Source of the DNA: Tethya wilhelma
Lineage: Eukaryota > Porifera > Demospongiae > Tethyida > Tethyidae
Length of the DNA: 64,000 nucleotides
NCBI GenBank assembly: GCA_964030475.1
Contig: CAXIPT010000001.1
Coordinates: forward strand, 2,765,075 to 2,829,074
Direction: 5' to 3'
Shown here: piece by piece, positions 36,057-47,637 of the stretch
How the letters are laid out: every line of letters starts with the position of its first letter
Numbering within the stretch: the stretch's first letter is position 1
The notes under the pieces: generated by a model
What the model saw: the letters and a program-made list of their open reading frames with translations, nothing else
The model's database searches: none
What the model was told of the DNA's origin: nothing
Made by a program: the position numbers and the translations under genes

Positions 36057-37040
36057 GAAGAGAAAGAGAGGGAGAGAGAGATAAAACTCACTGTTTTGCT
36101 TCTGGTCTAGATCAAACTCCTTTTTGATGTTTTGAAGATCATTATTCCAAATTGCACGAATAGCTGGTCCAACTCCATGTCTATCACCATCTACCAATGA
36201 TGATTCGAGTTCTTCCGCCCCAACTTGTGATATTTGCTCAACTATACTGCACATCTGGTCATGCTGATCTTCATTAAGGCTGACTTCCATGTGTGAGTAC
36301 TTCTTAAGCAGCTTTGAACGTTCTTGCTGCATGTTTCGTCGTTTTTTCTTTTGGCTCTTAGGCGACAAATACTTCTCGGGAAAATGTGAAGAAGGCTGAA
36401 CTCGATTTTCTTTCTGCGATGTGCTGGTGGTTTCTACTTTCTTTAACCTCTGATTCAGATCATTACGGAGACGTTTGCAAGCTGAGCACATTACCTCTGC
36501 CATATCCTTCTCGAAGATACTGGCATTTTTTGCTAGTTTATGCCACAAGGTACATTTGGATGAATCTATCCGTTCAATGGGGTGCTTTGTACGTCTCAAA
36601 TTTTTTGGATCGTATCGAATAACATCATAATATGTGGTTTTGTATGAGGCAGGATTGAAGCCTGGACAAAACTTGTATCCACTTGTGACTGATATCTGGC
36701 CACACAATGCTAGGTACTCTTCACTGGTAGAAATGCTTCCCTTCTCTTTATTAAACAGCAGAACCTGGAAGTCATACTTACCATCTTGATCAATAACAAC
36801 TTGTACTCGGCTAACCAGGCCTAGCGGAGGATGATTGTGCATCTCTCTCCTTGAACAAGTCAATAAACCATCTCCACTTTCAGTTGGACAATAAGCAAAC
36901 CTAAGATCAGGATACTTCTCCCTACCAGCTTTCTCCAGTTGGTCAAGAGTGAAAGTAACAGTCTTGCTCCTTTTCACAACTTCTTGAGACTGACAGTCAT
37001 CCCTTCTTCGCTTTCCTAGCAGGTTTGTTACATCCTCCAT
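33840..37040 (-). CDS. RNase-H-type transposase, P-element/THAP9-like
   Basis: Seven exons (36092-37040, 35770-35937, 35109-35671, 34782-35006, 34469-34697, 34335-34388, 33840-34156) join in phase to 834 residues with no internal stop. The N-terminal third has KRRR and Cys/His clusters (CPTESG, MCSACKRLR, MHNHPP) that may bind zinc and DNA, but no canonical THAP motif. The middle part has features of the P-element-type RNase H core: VLIFDEVKV near residue 410 (first catalytic Asp), TYALVCDAAAANVS near 513 (second), then the NPFDPARMIYWIICPSHQLKN motif, equivalent to the NPYDP...DPPHLLKN segment of P-type transposases. The third acidic residue is not certain. Intron 1 holds a GT microsatellite and intron 6 the n gap. 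Confidence 0.85.
34170..34250. other. Assembly gap (n) plus poly-G tract
   Basis: 61 n (34170-34230) followed by 20 G. It lies in the sixth intron of the transposase, between 34157 and 34334. The gap probably reflects sequencing failure at a homopolymer or repeat. Confidence 0.95.
35989..36056. repeat. (GT)n microsatellite in transposase intron 1
   Basis: About 30 GT units with a few GC interruptions, inside the transposon. Confidence 0.9.
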
Positions 37041-37222
37041 TGCTTACGAGCTAGTCACGGAATTCTGGAACAGCTGTTTTCTATTTGCGTGGTTTTTTTA
37101 TTTCACCGCGTACCGCTAGGTAACGTATGACGTAAGGTAACTAACCACGCCCTATTTAAAACGTCAAGGTAGAGATTTACTAGCAGATTACGGATAGATA
37201 TCCGTGGTTTTATCACGTGCAT

Positions 37223-37297
37223 GTCACGTTACTTTGCACACAGTGTTTCTACACGGGTATGCGCCGTTCGACACTCTCTCTCCCTTATTTACTCTTG
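37223..37297 (-). repeat. Right terminal inverted repeat of the transposon
   Basis: 75 bases, exact inverse of the left TIR. Its outer end and the 7-base duplication leave only 10 bases before the ARL2BP start codon at 37315. Confidence 0.95.
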
Positions 37298-37314
37298 GAC
37301 TGGCTGAGAAAATT

Positions 37315-37813
37315 ATGGCAGAAAGTGCAGAACTGCTGAACAGTGAATACAGTCACGAGGAGATCTTCTCCAAAAAGTATGTTTACATAAATCCATGCAA
37401 TGGAAGTATCTAGAATGATAGCATGGCTAAAGTAAAAAAAAATAATTACATAATTTGAAAAACTGAGGTGTTTCCATGGGTTTTCTCCTACAGATCCAGT
37501 AGCAAGGAAGATGCTTTGTTTGATGAGACAGTGGGACACATACAAGAGATACTGTTGAGTTAGTTTTCCCACAACTAGTGCCCTTCCTACCATAATAACT
37601 TTAGTAGAGTATTTGTTTTGCTGTGTTTCTCCTTTTGTTTCCATGGAAACCATTACATATCACTTGACAATTGTACTATGATGTACATTAGGTGAGCAGT
37701 TCACTGACGTCCAACAGAGTTTCATGGAACAGCACTACCACCACTTTGAAGACGAGGAAGAGAACAAATTCATATACACAGACATCTTTAGGGAATATGT
37801 AAGTACATTTGGG

Positions 37814-37863
<50 letters not shown>

Positions 37864-38182
37864 ATATACTGTGTCTTCAATCTCAGACTGAACTCATTGA
37901 GAGACACTTGGAACATGAACTCAAAGCAAGGGTGCCAGGTTTTGTCATGGAAAAGTTCATGAAATCATTAGAGTAAGTAACTGTTGCATGGCATTGTAAT
38001 TGGCGAAATAATGATAGGGACTTTCCCCGTCCTTTCCAGATCACGTAAAAAAGAAGTGGGAGAGGAAATATTGGACATGCTGCTCTCGTTTACTGATTTC
38101 TTGACATTCAAACAAATGTTTATCGATTATAAAGCGGTAAGTTTGAATGACTGTGTTGTATATGCTACAGCTGTATAACGGT

Positions 38183-38233
<51 letters not shown>

Positions 38234-38310
38234 AATAGGAGAAAGAAGGAACAGCACTTGATTTAGGAGGCCTTGTAATCACTTCATTCTGCAGCAATGA
38301 CACTAGATAA
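37315..38310 (+). CDS. ARL2BP: ARL2-binding protein (BART)
   Basis: Six exons (37315-37376, 37494-37558, 37692-37798, 37887-37972, 38040-38136, 38239-38310) give 162 residues (human 163). It matches the family throughout: FDETVGHIQEIL, FMEQHYHHFEDEEENKFIYT, DMLLSFTDFLTFKQMFIDYKAEKEG and the LDLGGLVITSFC end. ARL2BP binds GTP-loaded ARL2 and ARL3 and acts at basal bodies, cilia and mitochondria. Introns 3 and 5 each contain long GT/CA runs. The transposon ends 10 bases from the ATG, so the transcript leader must begin in transposon DNA or be extremely short, unless transcription was rewired. Confidence 0.95.
37815..37861. repeat. (GT)n microsatellite in ARL2BP intron 3
   Basis: About 23 GT units that fill over half of an 88-base intron. 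Confidence 0.9.
38182..38230. repeat. (CA)n microsatellite in ARL2BP intron 5
   Basis: About 24 CA units ending a few bases before the AG acceptor at 38237-38238, so the repeat replaces the usual pyrimidine tract. Confidence 0.9.
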
Positions 38311-38456
38311 TGAAGAGAACCTTTCAGACAGCTAGCACAAAAAAGCGGCCACTATCACTTTTTGTATGTACCATCACAACACCCCCCATCACTTTATATA
38401 GTACTTATTATAGGAGCACTTTTTTAATAATGAAATAATTATTATTATTGTAACTG

Positions 38457-38612
38457 TTAAGATAGTAGTAACTTAGTCAGGTCAGCTGCTTCAAACTGAT
38501 AGGCAATTGGGTGGTGAGGATGAGGCTGACCAGGCAGGTAGGACCAGCGAATACCATAGGCGAGAGAATATGAGAGAATAGGCCCACCATCTGTGTGTGA
38601 GTGTGTGGGTGT

Positions 38613-38664
<52 letters not shown>

Positions 38665-41600
38665 GGGTGTGGGTGTGGGTGTGCGCGTGCGTGGACTCAC
38701 CTCCAAAGAACCCATGCCATTCTCTCCCTTCTTTGTGTGATTGGTGGAAACTCATATCATGAAAATCATGTGGTAAAGCAGAAACCACTCCAGACATTAC
38801 TGATTGCCGTCTTTTGCCTGGAGGTGCAAATCGTGCCACGCAGAACTTCTTCCAGTACAGAATGAGCACAGAGAAGATGTTCAATGCTGCCTCGTGGAAT
38901 AACCCTCTTGTGATTTGGCCTTGAGAGATGCTGTCCAGGATATGACCCACAAGCTCATGGGATATATTGATCTGCAACCACGACAAAACATCACTTAATG
39001 GATTAAAATGATCCACATTATTGCTCGTAAAAATTATATAATGTAAGTATTTCTTCATTTGACTTACCTGTACTTTAGGATAAACAGCAGAATCGATGAA
39101 GCAATTCACAATGGCGTGAGCCTTCTTGTGGACCAGGATTTCATCCTCAGGTGTGTGAGTTCCCTTCTCTTGACCCAGCCTCACCAGATCAGCCAAATCC
39201 TTGTATCTGCATGAAGGTTTCAGCATCCAGCAGTCATGCAGACACAAGGGGATCATGATGGGTGCTTCATTGATTATATCTCACCTCTCTACTTCAGCCC
39301 AGAAGGAAAGATCATTGAGTAGTTTAGTAACGTACACCACTTTGGTTCCAATGAGTTTCTTGTGTCGAGTTGGTCCCCTGTTTCCCCTGAGCACTTCGTC
39401 GTGAAGAAACCTCTTGAACATGTCTGCTGTGACGCTGTTCATGAGGCCCCGTCTAAAACTGATCACATTGTGAGCAAACATGCCCCACAATCCTTTCTGT
39501 ATGGAGAGTATAATGTTATGGTTTGGCATACAATTATACACAACACATGTGTGGTACATGGTCCAATACAGAACAAAGCTATATTAAAAGCCTAAATTTA
39601 GTGACATTGTGCTTACAGTGCTCTCAGTACACTTGTGTCTTGTTTCTTCCTCTGGTTTGCTACTATCCTCTTCTTCGTCCTTGCTCTTGAGGTGAGCAAC
39701 ATAGTTGGCAAACCACTTTCTCTCCATCAGTGAAACAGTGGCTGCCTGAGCGGACAACAACTGAAAGACATTCAGTTTCTCCATGTTTCCCAGCTCAGAG
39801 AAGATAACATCAAAACTTGAAGGTGCTATATAAGTGTACGGAGAAGGTATTCGATTTTAGAAATTATTGATGATGAATTTATTCATTGTGAAATTCACGA
39901 ATCTGTATCAAATGAATATGATTTAATGCATTCCATCGAAACCCAACACAACATTTACCTACTCAATGTCATTGCTATAAATAGTCATGTTGATACAGTA
40001 CTACTACAAGGTCCGGAGAGCAAGGGTTATCTAGCACAATGTACTAAAACCCCCCTTGTTCACTATTTGACCTTGCTTTCCTTTTTTTTCTTTTTCCATC
40101 TTTCGAGTTACAACCACAAAAATAATACTAACTTACATCTGCAGGAATCTCCACCTACAAAGCGTTCTCTTATTCTTTTCATCTTGTGACTGATGGCTCG
40201 TTTGTTACTCATTGTGTTCTTGATGTCTTCAACTGCAATCCAGAACTGTAGTGGTGTCTCAGCATTCACTCCTTGTGTCAGAAGATAGTGGCGAAAGTAC
40301 TCCAAGTGTTCCCTATCTTTCAATACTTCAAGAAATGACCTATCAAATAAAGAGATTAAGTACTCACAAAAATACTTATTGCATTGCATTGGAAGCTGAG
40401 CATCTCACTCTAGTAAACAATGCAAGGATTCATGACTGTGCTGTAATACAGTTCAACTTACTGTGGAACTTTGGGTTTTTGGCTGTAAAAGTCATTTGAG
40501 TGGATTGGTTTTGTGACGTACAAGATCTCCTGTTTGCCTCTTTTCTTTTCCCAGTCCCAGTTCATTTTATCATACACTGTGGTCACCATGGGGGAGAGAG
40601 AGGTCATAGCAGCCGCTATTGCTTCAGTAAACTCTTCCTCTTCATCATCGGCATGAGAGTGTGAATCACTGTCATCATCGTCAGCCTCCCTTGAGGTGTG
40701 GCTGTGCAGACTGACATCTGTGAGCCTCCTTGATGGAAGCTGGTAGATACCTTTATAGGTGTTTGCACATCAATCAATGCATGATGGTAAAACACAAAAT
40801 ACAGTTAATGTTACAGTGACAAAATGTTATGATGCTCACACCTGGGTATTTGGCTGCTTCTACAAACCGCAGTGCACTCCACATGCAGTGCAAGTGGGAT
40901 GAACTGAACAACCTCTCAGTAACAAACTGGGCAGTTGGGTTAGTGTCAACAGCAACTGCCGTGGTAATAGATGATGCCAGCCTGGTGAGGATCTTGTGTG
41001 ATGTCTATATAAACAAGATGGTCATTTTGAAGCTCCAAGAGTATTATATTAAACCTATTACACCTTCATTGTGACTTACACATTTCCTCATGAACTGGAG
41101 ATGGTCGTAAAGGAGATAGTCTTGCCAAGGCTTAACTAAACACTGCGCAGGAAGAAGCACAGTGGAATGAATATTGGTAATGTGATTCTGTGCAGTGCAC
41201 TACTCATGCTAAACTGGATGCAGATGTACCACTAGCTTACTTGTGTAGCCATTTCTTGCACTGAAAGCACCAAGCTCTGACCAAGTCCTTTTGGAAGTAA
41301 AACCATTAGCTCCTTTCTAATTTCCTCAGACAGGCCAATCGTGTGAGGTGCATTGTTCTTGATGTACAGGTGGAGAAGTTCTTTCAAATTTCTTGCCACT
41401 GGGTAAGACTCGTGATAGCTGAGATATGGACAATCTTTTCCATCAAACTTTCTCAAGTACCATCGCCTCATTTCATCTTGTGTTAGAATGTTTTCAACCG
41501 ATTGCCAAAACAGCAAGTAATCGACTGCTTTTCGATTACGTTGGATCTTTTGCAGGTATCTCAACAGAGGATTGCCTGCCATAAAGTCGGCTCGGAGCGA

Positions 41601-42834
41601 TGCTGTTAGATAAGGAAAGAGATGGACTTCCTTTTGAGTGATTGGAGCAGACTCGTGCTGTTGTTTAGCTTTAGCTTGTGATGTCCTTGGAAAGAGAGCC
41701 TCTGTGCTAGGAGTGATGAGGGGATGGAGAGAGTTGAACTGAGTTGAGAGTTTACTTGGAATGAGCCTTGCCGAATTACACAGCGTAGTTCCACTGTTCA
41801 GTGGAGGTAGTTTCTGTTCACCACTGAATTGAATATGTGAGACACTCTTAGGTTTGATATCGGCACCACTGTTGCCTTCATCTTCAATGATCCTGGGTAG
41901 AAAGAAAGAGTGTTTGTGGTTTCTTATCCTCCTGTCCCCTTCACTGATGTTCAAAATTGTCAGGAAATCGTGGTCATTTGAAACATTTGATTGTAAATGT
42001 AAGAGGTATCGATTGCACCAGTAGGATCTCAGCTCTTGCAATGCTAGTGACTGGCCACAAACCAGTATCTCTATTCTCTGTGATAAAGATAGCCTCCTCT
42101 TTGATTCACTTTCACTGTCATCATAAAATAGCATTCTTTCTTTGATATCATCCTTTAGTGTAAACGGAGCACCTTCTTCAAGGTATAACTGTTGCATTCT
42201 AGCAACCAGTTTCTGAGCTAGAAAGCTCACTTTTGTCGATTTTAATTTTTCAACATCCACAGAAAATATCCATGCTGATTCTCCCTCTGTTTGGAAGAGG
42301 AACTTTCTGAATTCATGCATTGCTGAGACACTTGCCAACCATGGCCTCTTTTCCAATGTAATGACTGTATTTAAATACACAACCATAATTTATAGAAAAG
42401 TAAGTTCCATCCTTGTTCAACATACATCTGTTGTCGTTTACTAAGGCAGAGCATAGTTGATACTCATAGAAGAGGTCTGAAGACCAAAAAAGTGGCAATC
42501 GGCTTTCATGGATCCACGCTATCAGTTTCGGTTCATGAGGTACCTGTAGAAATTATTGTAATTTCCATGAAACTATTGAAAGTACATTCATTTTGTTCTT
42601 ACATGGTAAGTGAAATTGAGCTCAGGTTCAATGTAAAACTGTTTCTTCTTGATGTTGTAAATGAGTCTCCTTGCAAAAACCTGTACAAGATATTGTTGTT
42701 TTTTTTTGAAGAATTTAGAACCAAAAGATTACTGAAAAACTCACAGGGAGGCTCAGAAAGGCATTAAGATAGTCAACAAATATTTCATCTTCTTCAAGAA
42801 GTCTCTTGAATCCACTTAGACTTGGAAGCTCCAT
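38457..42834 (-). CDS. RGS22: RGS22-like protein with multiple RGS domains
   Basis: Thirteen exons sum to 1,030 residues: 42745-42834, 42603-42680, 42426-42543, 41241-42364, 41080-41142, 40842-41004, 40462-40750, 40137-40339, 39617-39825, 39285-39496, 39068-39206, 38701-38971, 38457-38590. The N-terminus (DEIFVDYLNAFLSLPVF, then WIHESRLPLFWSSDLFYEYQL) is the characteristic start of RGS22. Three or more RGS-type helical bundles follow: around residues 115-240 (FRKFLFQTEGESAW), 360-465 (LLRYLQKIQRNRKAVDYLLF) and 642-760 (SFLEVLKDREHLEYFRHYLL). RGS domains speed GTP hydrolysis by G-alpha; RGS22 is mostly a sperm and ciliated-cell protein. The C-terminal His/Pro-rich end is not recognised. Confidence 0.85.
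38597..38690. repeat. G/T-only simple repeat filling RGS22 intron 12
   Basis: GTGTGT and GGGTGT units occupy nearly all of a 110-base intron (38591-38700). Read in the gene's direction it is a CA/CCCACA run, ending at the CAG acceptor. Confidence 0.9.
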
Positions 42835-43163
42835 AACATCGCTCACACCGCGCACACCTCCGATTCAACTAGCTCCACCCAATTGGATCGACGCCGCGCC
42901 GTGCATATTCCCGCCACACGGGTGTTTCATACCGTATGGTTCTTGTGCAACTTAGTTCCGTACGCGAAAAATTGAAATCCACGTAGCAACGCATCCTGCT
43001 GGCCCATAGCAACAGCTTGCTTAGCTTTACACGTGCGCCCTATGAATACCGTTAAAAACACGTGGAAGCAGTAAACATGGCTGAAAACGCTTGTCTTTGC
43101 TGAAGCTTTTCGTCTTTGTTTGAGCTTCATAGCACTTATGGGAGCTGAGATACAGTCCAAGGA
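42835..43163. promoter_or_regulatory. Upstream region of RGS22-like gene, CpG-rich
   Basis: 329 bases upstream of the RGS22-like start codon, with CpG-rich stretches (for example near 42890-42905) typical of a promoter. A possible orphan exon starts on the other strand at 43164. Confidence 0.4.
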
Positions 43164-43275
43164 ATGAACCAACCTTCTTTGGACCCCCTCTCTTTGGGAA
43201 AGAGTGATTCAAAAGGCACAGTTTTCCCAAAGAAACTGGATCATTTTTTCACTTCTACTTGGACTGAAGTTTACA
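43164..43275 (+). other. Possible orphan first exon
   Basis: An ATG opens 37 codons (begins MNQPSLDPLSLGKSDS) that end at a good GTAAGC donor. I could not find matching downstream exons in the 1.16 kb before Derlin, and I recognise no family. It may be the first exon of a small gene, a non-coding transcript from the divergent promoter, or chance. Confidence 0.25.
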
Positions 43276-44438
43276 GTAAGCTATCCTTTGTGTTTCCACT
43301 ATTTTTTTAAAATGGCTTTTGGATGGGGTGAATTTCATGCATAATTAGTTACTTATGATACAATGTAGTAAGATTTGCTGTAATACAGCAGTACTTGTTT
43401 GAATGAGCTTGTTTGGGCTTATAGCACACATAGAATGGATATGTGAGTGTTTATCAACTTACAAATTCGTGATTTACCTGTTACTATGTTTGAAACTTTC
43501 AAAAGAATCAATTGGTATTTAATATACAGTATACAAAACTCATTATGCAAATTTATTCGTCACATTAATTTTTATGTTAAAGTACCCACTCATTTTGTTC
43601 TTTTTCACTTATTTAACCAGTCTAGCACACTATTAAATCTATCACTCAACAGGGAAGGATTCATAGGCACAACTTTATACTTCAGTGAAGTCTAATGAGT
43701 GTAAATACTCGCGCGTCGGATCCTCATTTCAGAAAGGATTGTATGTCAAGCTGAATCTTCACCTCTATGGTTCTAACTCATACCAAATGTTGTACAGAAG
43801 TTCTTCTCTCTCTGTACATGGTGTTTCCATCCTGTGGTGCCATCAAGAATAGGTTGCAGTACCATAGTACAAACACTTTCACTGTAAATATTCACGTTTT
43901 TTTGTATACTTATAATTCTGTGAAAAAAAAATAGTGGAATGGTTTTTACCCTTTCTATGTGTTTATCCACATTGATGTTGTCCATGAAAGTTGATCTTAT
44001 GTCCTAGAAAACTGTTGGAGCTACAGGAAAATACAAGTTAGGAGGTGCTTTCAAATCCATTGAGTTCAACCCGTGTAGTTGTACAGCATGCTCAGTGTTT
44101 TCATACACACGGAGCTGCTGCGTGCAAGCGCTTATTGTACTGTAGGGGAGCTGTATGCTATGTTTAGAACAGTTTTTGACTGTATAAGGAGCTAGAATGC
44201 CCAAAGTATATATAGCAACCACTTGATGTGGTAATTAGTTTGCGTTGCTAAGTGCTATGAATATTAATTAGGCATACCGTAATGTTCTAATTGAAGAACT
44301 AAGTTGCGCGTTGAAACAGCCGTGGCCAATCAGAACGAAATACGTCATTGTATATTTCTATATAACGCCCACCAGTGCATTGTCGCCATCGGACAAAAAG
44401 TGAACCTTATTGATCAACCTCAAAGACACAACTCAAAG
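43276..44438. other. Longest gene-free stretch, 1.16 kb
   Basis: AT-rich DNA with several short open frames, none with recognisable sequence. A copper-box-like or other defined regulatory motif was not seen. The last part must contain the Derlin promoter. Confidence 0.4.
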
Positions 44439-45671
44439 ATGGATGCTCAAAATGACATATCCAATTGGATCTCCAGTATTCCAAAGATCACAAGATGGTG
44501 GTTCTTTGCGTTCTTCTTTCTCCCTCTAACAACTCGTTTGGGTCTCATTAGTCCTATGTACCTTGTCCTCTTTCCTGAGCCTCTCTTCTCTGGATTCCAG
44601 GTCGGTATATTCAATCAGACCTCACATGCAAGTGAATCAGTACTGCTTATTTCTTTCATGGTTACAGATATGGAGAATTGTGACATGTTTACTGTGGTAC
44701 CCTGTTAACTTCAGATGGCTGATGCTTCTCTACTTCCTCTATAGCTATTCAAACCGACTAGAAACAGGTCGCCCTGATATTTCTTGCCATGATATGTTTC
44801 AGCTATGACATACATATGAATGTGCATACACACTATATGTACAGGATACTTTGCTGGTGCTCCAGCAGAGTATGTGTTCATGCTTCTATTCAACTCCATC
44901 TGTCTTGTGATCGTTGGTCTCTTTCTGTCGTCACCCATTCTCAGCTCCTCCTTGATATTCTCAGTGTTGTATGTCTGGTGTCAGATCAACAAGGAGACCA
45001 TTGTACAATTCTGGTTTGGAGTCCAAGTAAAGGTAAGCAACTGGTCATACTTGAATACTCGTGGGTACAGCTACCGATCACTTCGAGTAAGTTACATAAT
45101 AAAAAAAATATTTTTTTTAGGTTCTGCAACATCATGTGCAAGTACATTCTATAGTCAGTATGTTTAGTTTGATTTCTCTTGTGTCTCATTTCAGGCTATG
45201 TACTTCCCATGGGTGCTATTCTTCTTCTTTTTCATCCTTGGAGATAAGTGAGTTGGAAATATTGAACCACAAGGGTTGCTCTACAGTGTCAATCAAATTG
45301 TTTTTGCTTGTACGTGTACACATGCACACAGCTGGATGAGTATGTTGATGGGAATTGTCATTGGTCACTTGTATTTCTTTGTCATGATGAAATACCCTCA
45401 AGAGTTTGGAGGCAGGACACTGATATCAACCCCACAGTTCTTGTAAGTTTTGCTGACACTGCATTTTAATTTGCTGACACAGCACTCTAGATAACATGTC
45501 ACATGGTGATGTCATAAAAATGTTGTCAATAGGTACAAGTATTTTCCTAGTGACAGTCACAGGATGTCAGGGTTCGGAGCGCCTCCAGCTAGTAGGAGGA
45601 ACACAGCCAATGCTAATGCTGGAGGAGGTGGTGGTCACCAATGGGGACAAGGGAACAGACTAGGGGACTGA
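44439..45671 (+). CDS. DERL1: Derlin-1-like ERAD membrane protein
   Basis: Six exons (44439-44600, 44668-44767, 44845-45032, 45195-45247, 45332-45442, 45533-45671) give 250 residues (human Derlin-1: 251). It matches the family in order: WISSIPKITRWWF, LGLISPMYLVLFPEPLF, RLETG, FAGAPAEYVFMLLFN, VLYVWCQIN, FWFGVQVKAMYFPW, GIVIGHLYFFVM and YPQEFGGRTLISTPQFLY. The C-terminus keeps the SGFGAPPAS motif and the final WGQGNRLGD, which corresponds to the SHP box that binds p97/VCP. Derlin-1 is a rhomboid pseudoprotease that moves misfolded proteins out of the ER. The fold has the six-helix rhomboid pattern. Confidence 0.95.
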
Positions 45672-45771
45672 TTATTTATTTTTCTTTCATACACACAATA
45701 AAATTATTATAAATACATGTACCAATATTTTGTGCACATTGATTGTTCATAAAAAAAATACAATTACATCA

Positions 45772-47458
45772 TTACACACTGCTTGAGAGTGAGTCTAGTG
45801 CTGTTCTTACAGTTTGTTGGAACTTGACAGCCTCCCACTTTGAACCAGCCTTGGTACAGAAGTGACAGCTGCTTAACGTGTCAAGAATTCTTAATAGTAT
45901 GTCACCCAAACGAAGCCCCTGTGTATATCAAGTCAAGTGCACACTTTAGAGCATTCTCTTATAATTTGTACAACAACACTGCATGAGCAGACTGTGTGCA
46001 GTCATACCAGGGATTGGCATTGCTTCATGTCCAATGGGGCTGACAGTTCGCTAGCTAGATCGTCAACACTCGGGCTCAGTTGCTTCACCAAGTCCACAGC
46101 TACATCCATCTCCTCTACGAACCTCTCCTCAGCTCCATCACCAAAGGTGATCAAGAGGGTGGAAGATGCTTTAGTAATTGCTGACGATGTCTGTGGAAAG
46201 GATTCAAATGTTTCAAACACACTCTCTTTTGGTATTTGTGTACAGAAATTAGTTGAGAGTTTACCTCAATTAATTTCAAACATGGATTCACAAGTTTCAA
46301 GTCATCTTCATTCCATTCCAGCCCACTCCTTGATGATGCCACATCATCCATGTCAGCTGACGATGAGTCAGCTAATTGGCTCGTCTGAAGTGAATGACTC
46401 AATTCCATCATTGCCTCCATTTCATCATCAAAACACTCTTCACCTCTTCCATTATTGACCTTCAACTAGATCGATCACACATGATGATAGCAGTCACACT
46501 GACAACCAATATTGCTAACAAGCCTTGATGATTACCTCTTCCATTTCTGTCCAGGCATCTCTTAACAGGTGCAACTGAGAGAGGAGAATCTTGAGGCAAG
46601 CTGATCGATTGTCTTTTGATAGCTTTCCAACTGCATCACAGCTCTCCCAAACGGTACCGGTGCCTTGAAGTTGTGGGCCCACATTCCTAGAGGGGAGAGC
46701 TAGCAATAATCATCTTGGATTCTTAATGCATTTGAAAAATACATACCCAGTACACCCATGTTGCATGATTGCTGTCACTTGTTTCTCTAAACTGTTTAGT
46801 ATTCTCAGAATGGCATTTTCAACTTCCTTAAGTAGTGTTCTACCTAATAATAATAATAAAAAAAGCAACTCAGTCATCAAAGTGGGCTACAGTATATACA
46901 TATATGTAAAATAAACCAATAACAATAATAAAGAAACATACAATACCATTCTATCTTTAATCAGTGATCCTACAAGCAATTCTATATCTATGATTTACTT
47001 TTACAACTGACCATGACTTGGAGACAACTGGTAAAGGGTTGACATCATTTGTAAAACAGACTGCTCCACCCTCTCACACATCACACCACACTCCTGAAGC
47101 GTTGGCAGAGGAGGCTTGGAGAACAAAACGGCTAGTTTGGTGCAACCATTAGACACCAGCTGGGCACATTGGGTCAATTTTGAGAGGACATCAGCACCCC
47201 CTCCTGACGCTGCTGCGCCACTGATGGATGGAGGTATTGATTGCAAGACACCACCTTTTAAAAAGGGTAAAACTCATTGTATTGATTATCCACATTAATT
47301 TGAAAGATTGTGTGCACAAGATCACCTTTATCAGCCTTGATTTGCTTGCTAAGTAGTCTGATATTTTCCAGTACACTTTCAAGCCTGTCTTTGAGTTCAC
47401 TTGGTAGAGAAGGAGCAGTAGCAGCTTTTACTGAGTGGTTTGATGAGCCACTGGCCAT
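45772..47458 (-). CDS. CCNDBP1: Cyclin-D1-binding protein 1 (GCIP/DIP1)
   Basis: Seven exons (47326-47458, 47012-47254, 46747-46843, 46536-46686, 46265-46465, 46008-46190, 45772-45918) give 384 residues (human 360). The best-matching parts are VWESCDAVGKLSKDNRSA, LLRDAWTEMEE, an acidic central loop, WNEDDLKLVNPCLKLIE and the SPSVDDLA motif. The protein is helical and, in vertebrates, binds D-type cyclins and helix-loop-helix factors to hold back the cell cycle. Overall identity appears modest, so the name rests on conserved order rather than a single motif. It shares a 179-base divergent promoter with the FEM1-type gene. Confidence 0.82.
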
Positions 47459-47637
47459 TTTCTGATGCTCCAAGTGTACCAGATTTCAGGATTTCACAAC
47501 AATTTTGAGCAGATATGCAACAATATGACCACGTGGGTGGGCGGGGACAATAATATGTTGACATGTGACTCATGATCGGTGTTTCCTGAGAAATTCGAAA
47601 GGGAGGAAAGCGAAAGAACCGGACCAGTGACTCCATT
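47459..47637. promoter_or_regulatory. Divergent promoter, CCNDBP1 / FEM1-like
   Basis: 179 bases between two outward-facing start codons. No clear TATA box. Confidence 0.5.

Larger units (their letters stand above)
32279..37304. mobile_element. Complete 5-kb two-gene DNA transposon with 75-base TIRs
   Basis: The element is 32286-37297. Its ends are perfect 75-base terminal inverted repeats beginning CAAGAGTAAATAAGGGAG. They are flanked by a direct 7-base repeat, GACTGGC (32279-32285 and 37298-37304), which I read as the target-site duplication. Inside are two convergent genes: a 436-residue protein on the plus strand and a multi-exon transposase on the minus strand. Identical TIRs, open frames in both genes and an intact duplication indicate recent insertion. 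The transposase suggests the P-element / THAP9 group, though that group normally makes 8-base duplications, so the assignment is tentative. A 61-base n gap lies within a transposase intron. Confidence 0.9.

Noticed and set aside
23691..38700. Possible CRISPR or tandem coding repeats
   Set aside because: All periodic sequence in the window is dinucleotide microsatellite; there are no repeat-spacer arrays, as expected for an animal genome.
43447..43695. 82-codon open frame in the 1.16-kb gene-free stretch
   Set aside because: AT-rich, rich in Phe/Leu/Asn as expected for random AT-rich DNA, no recognisable family.
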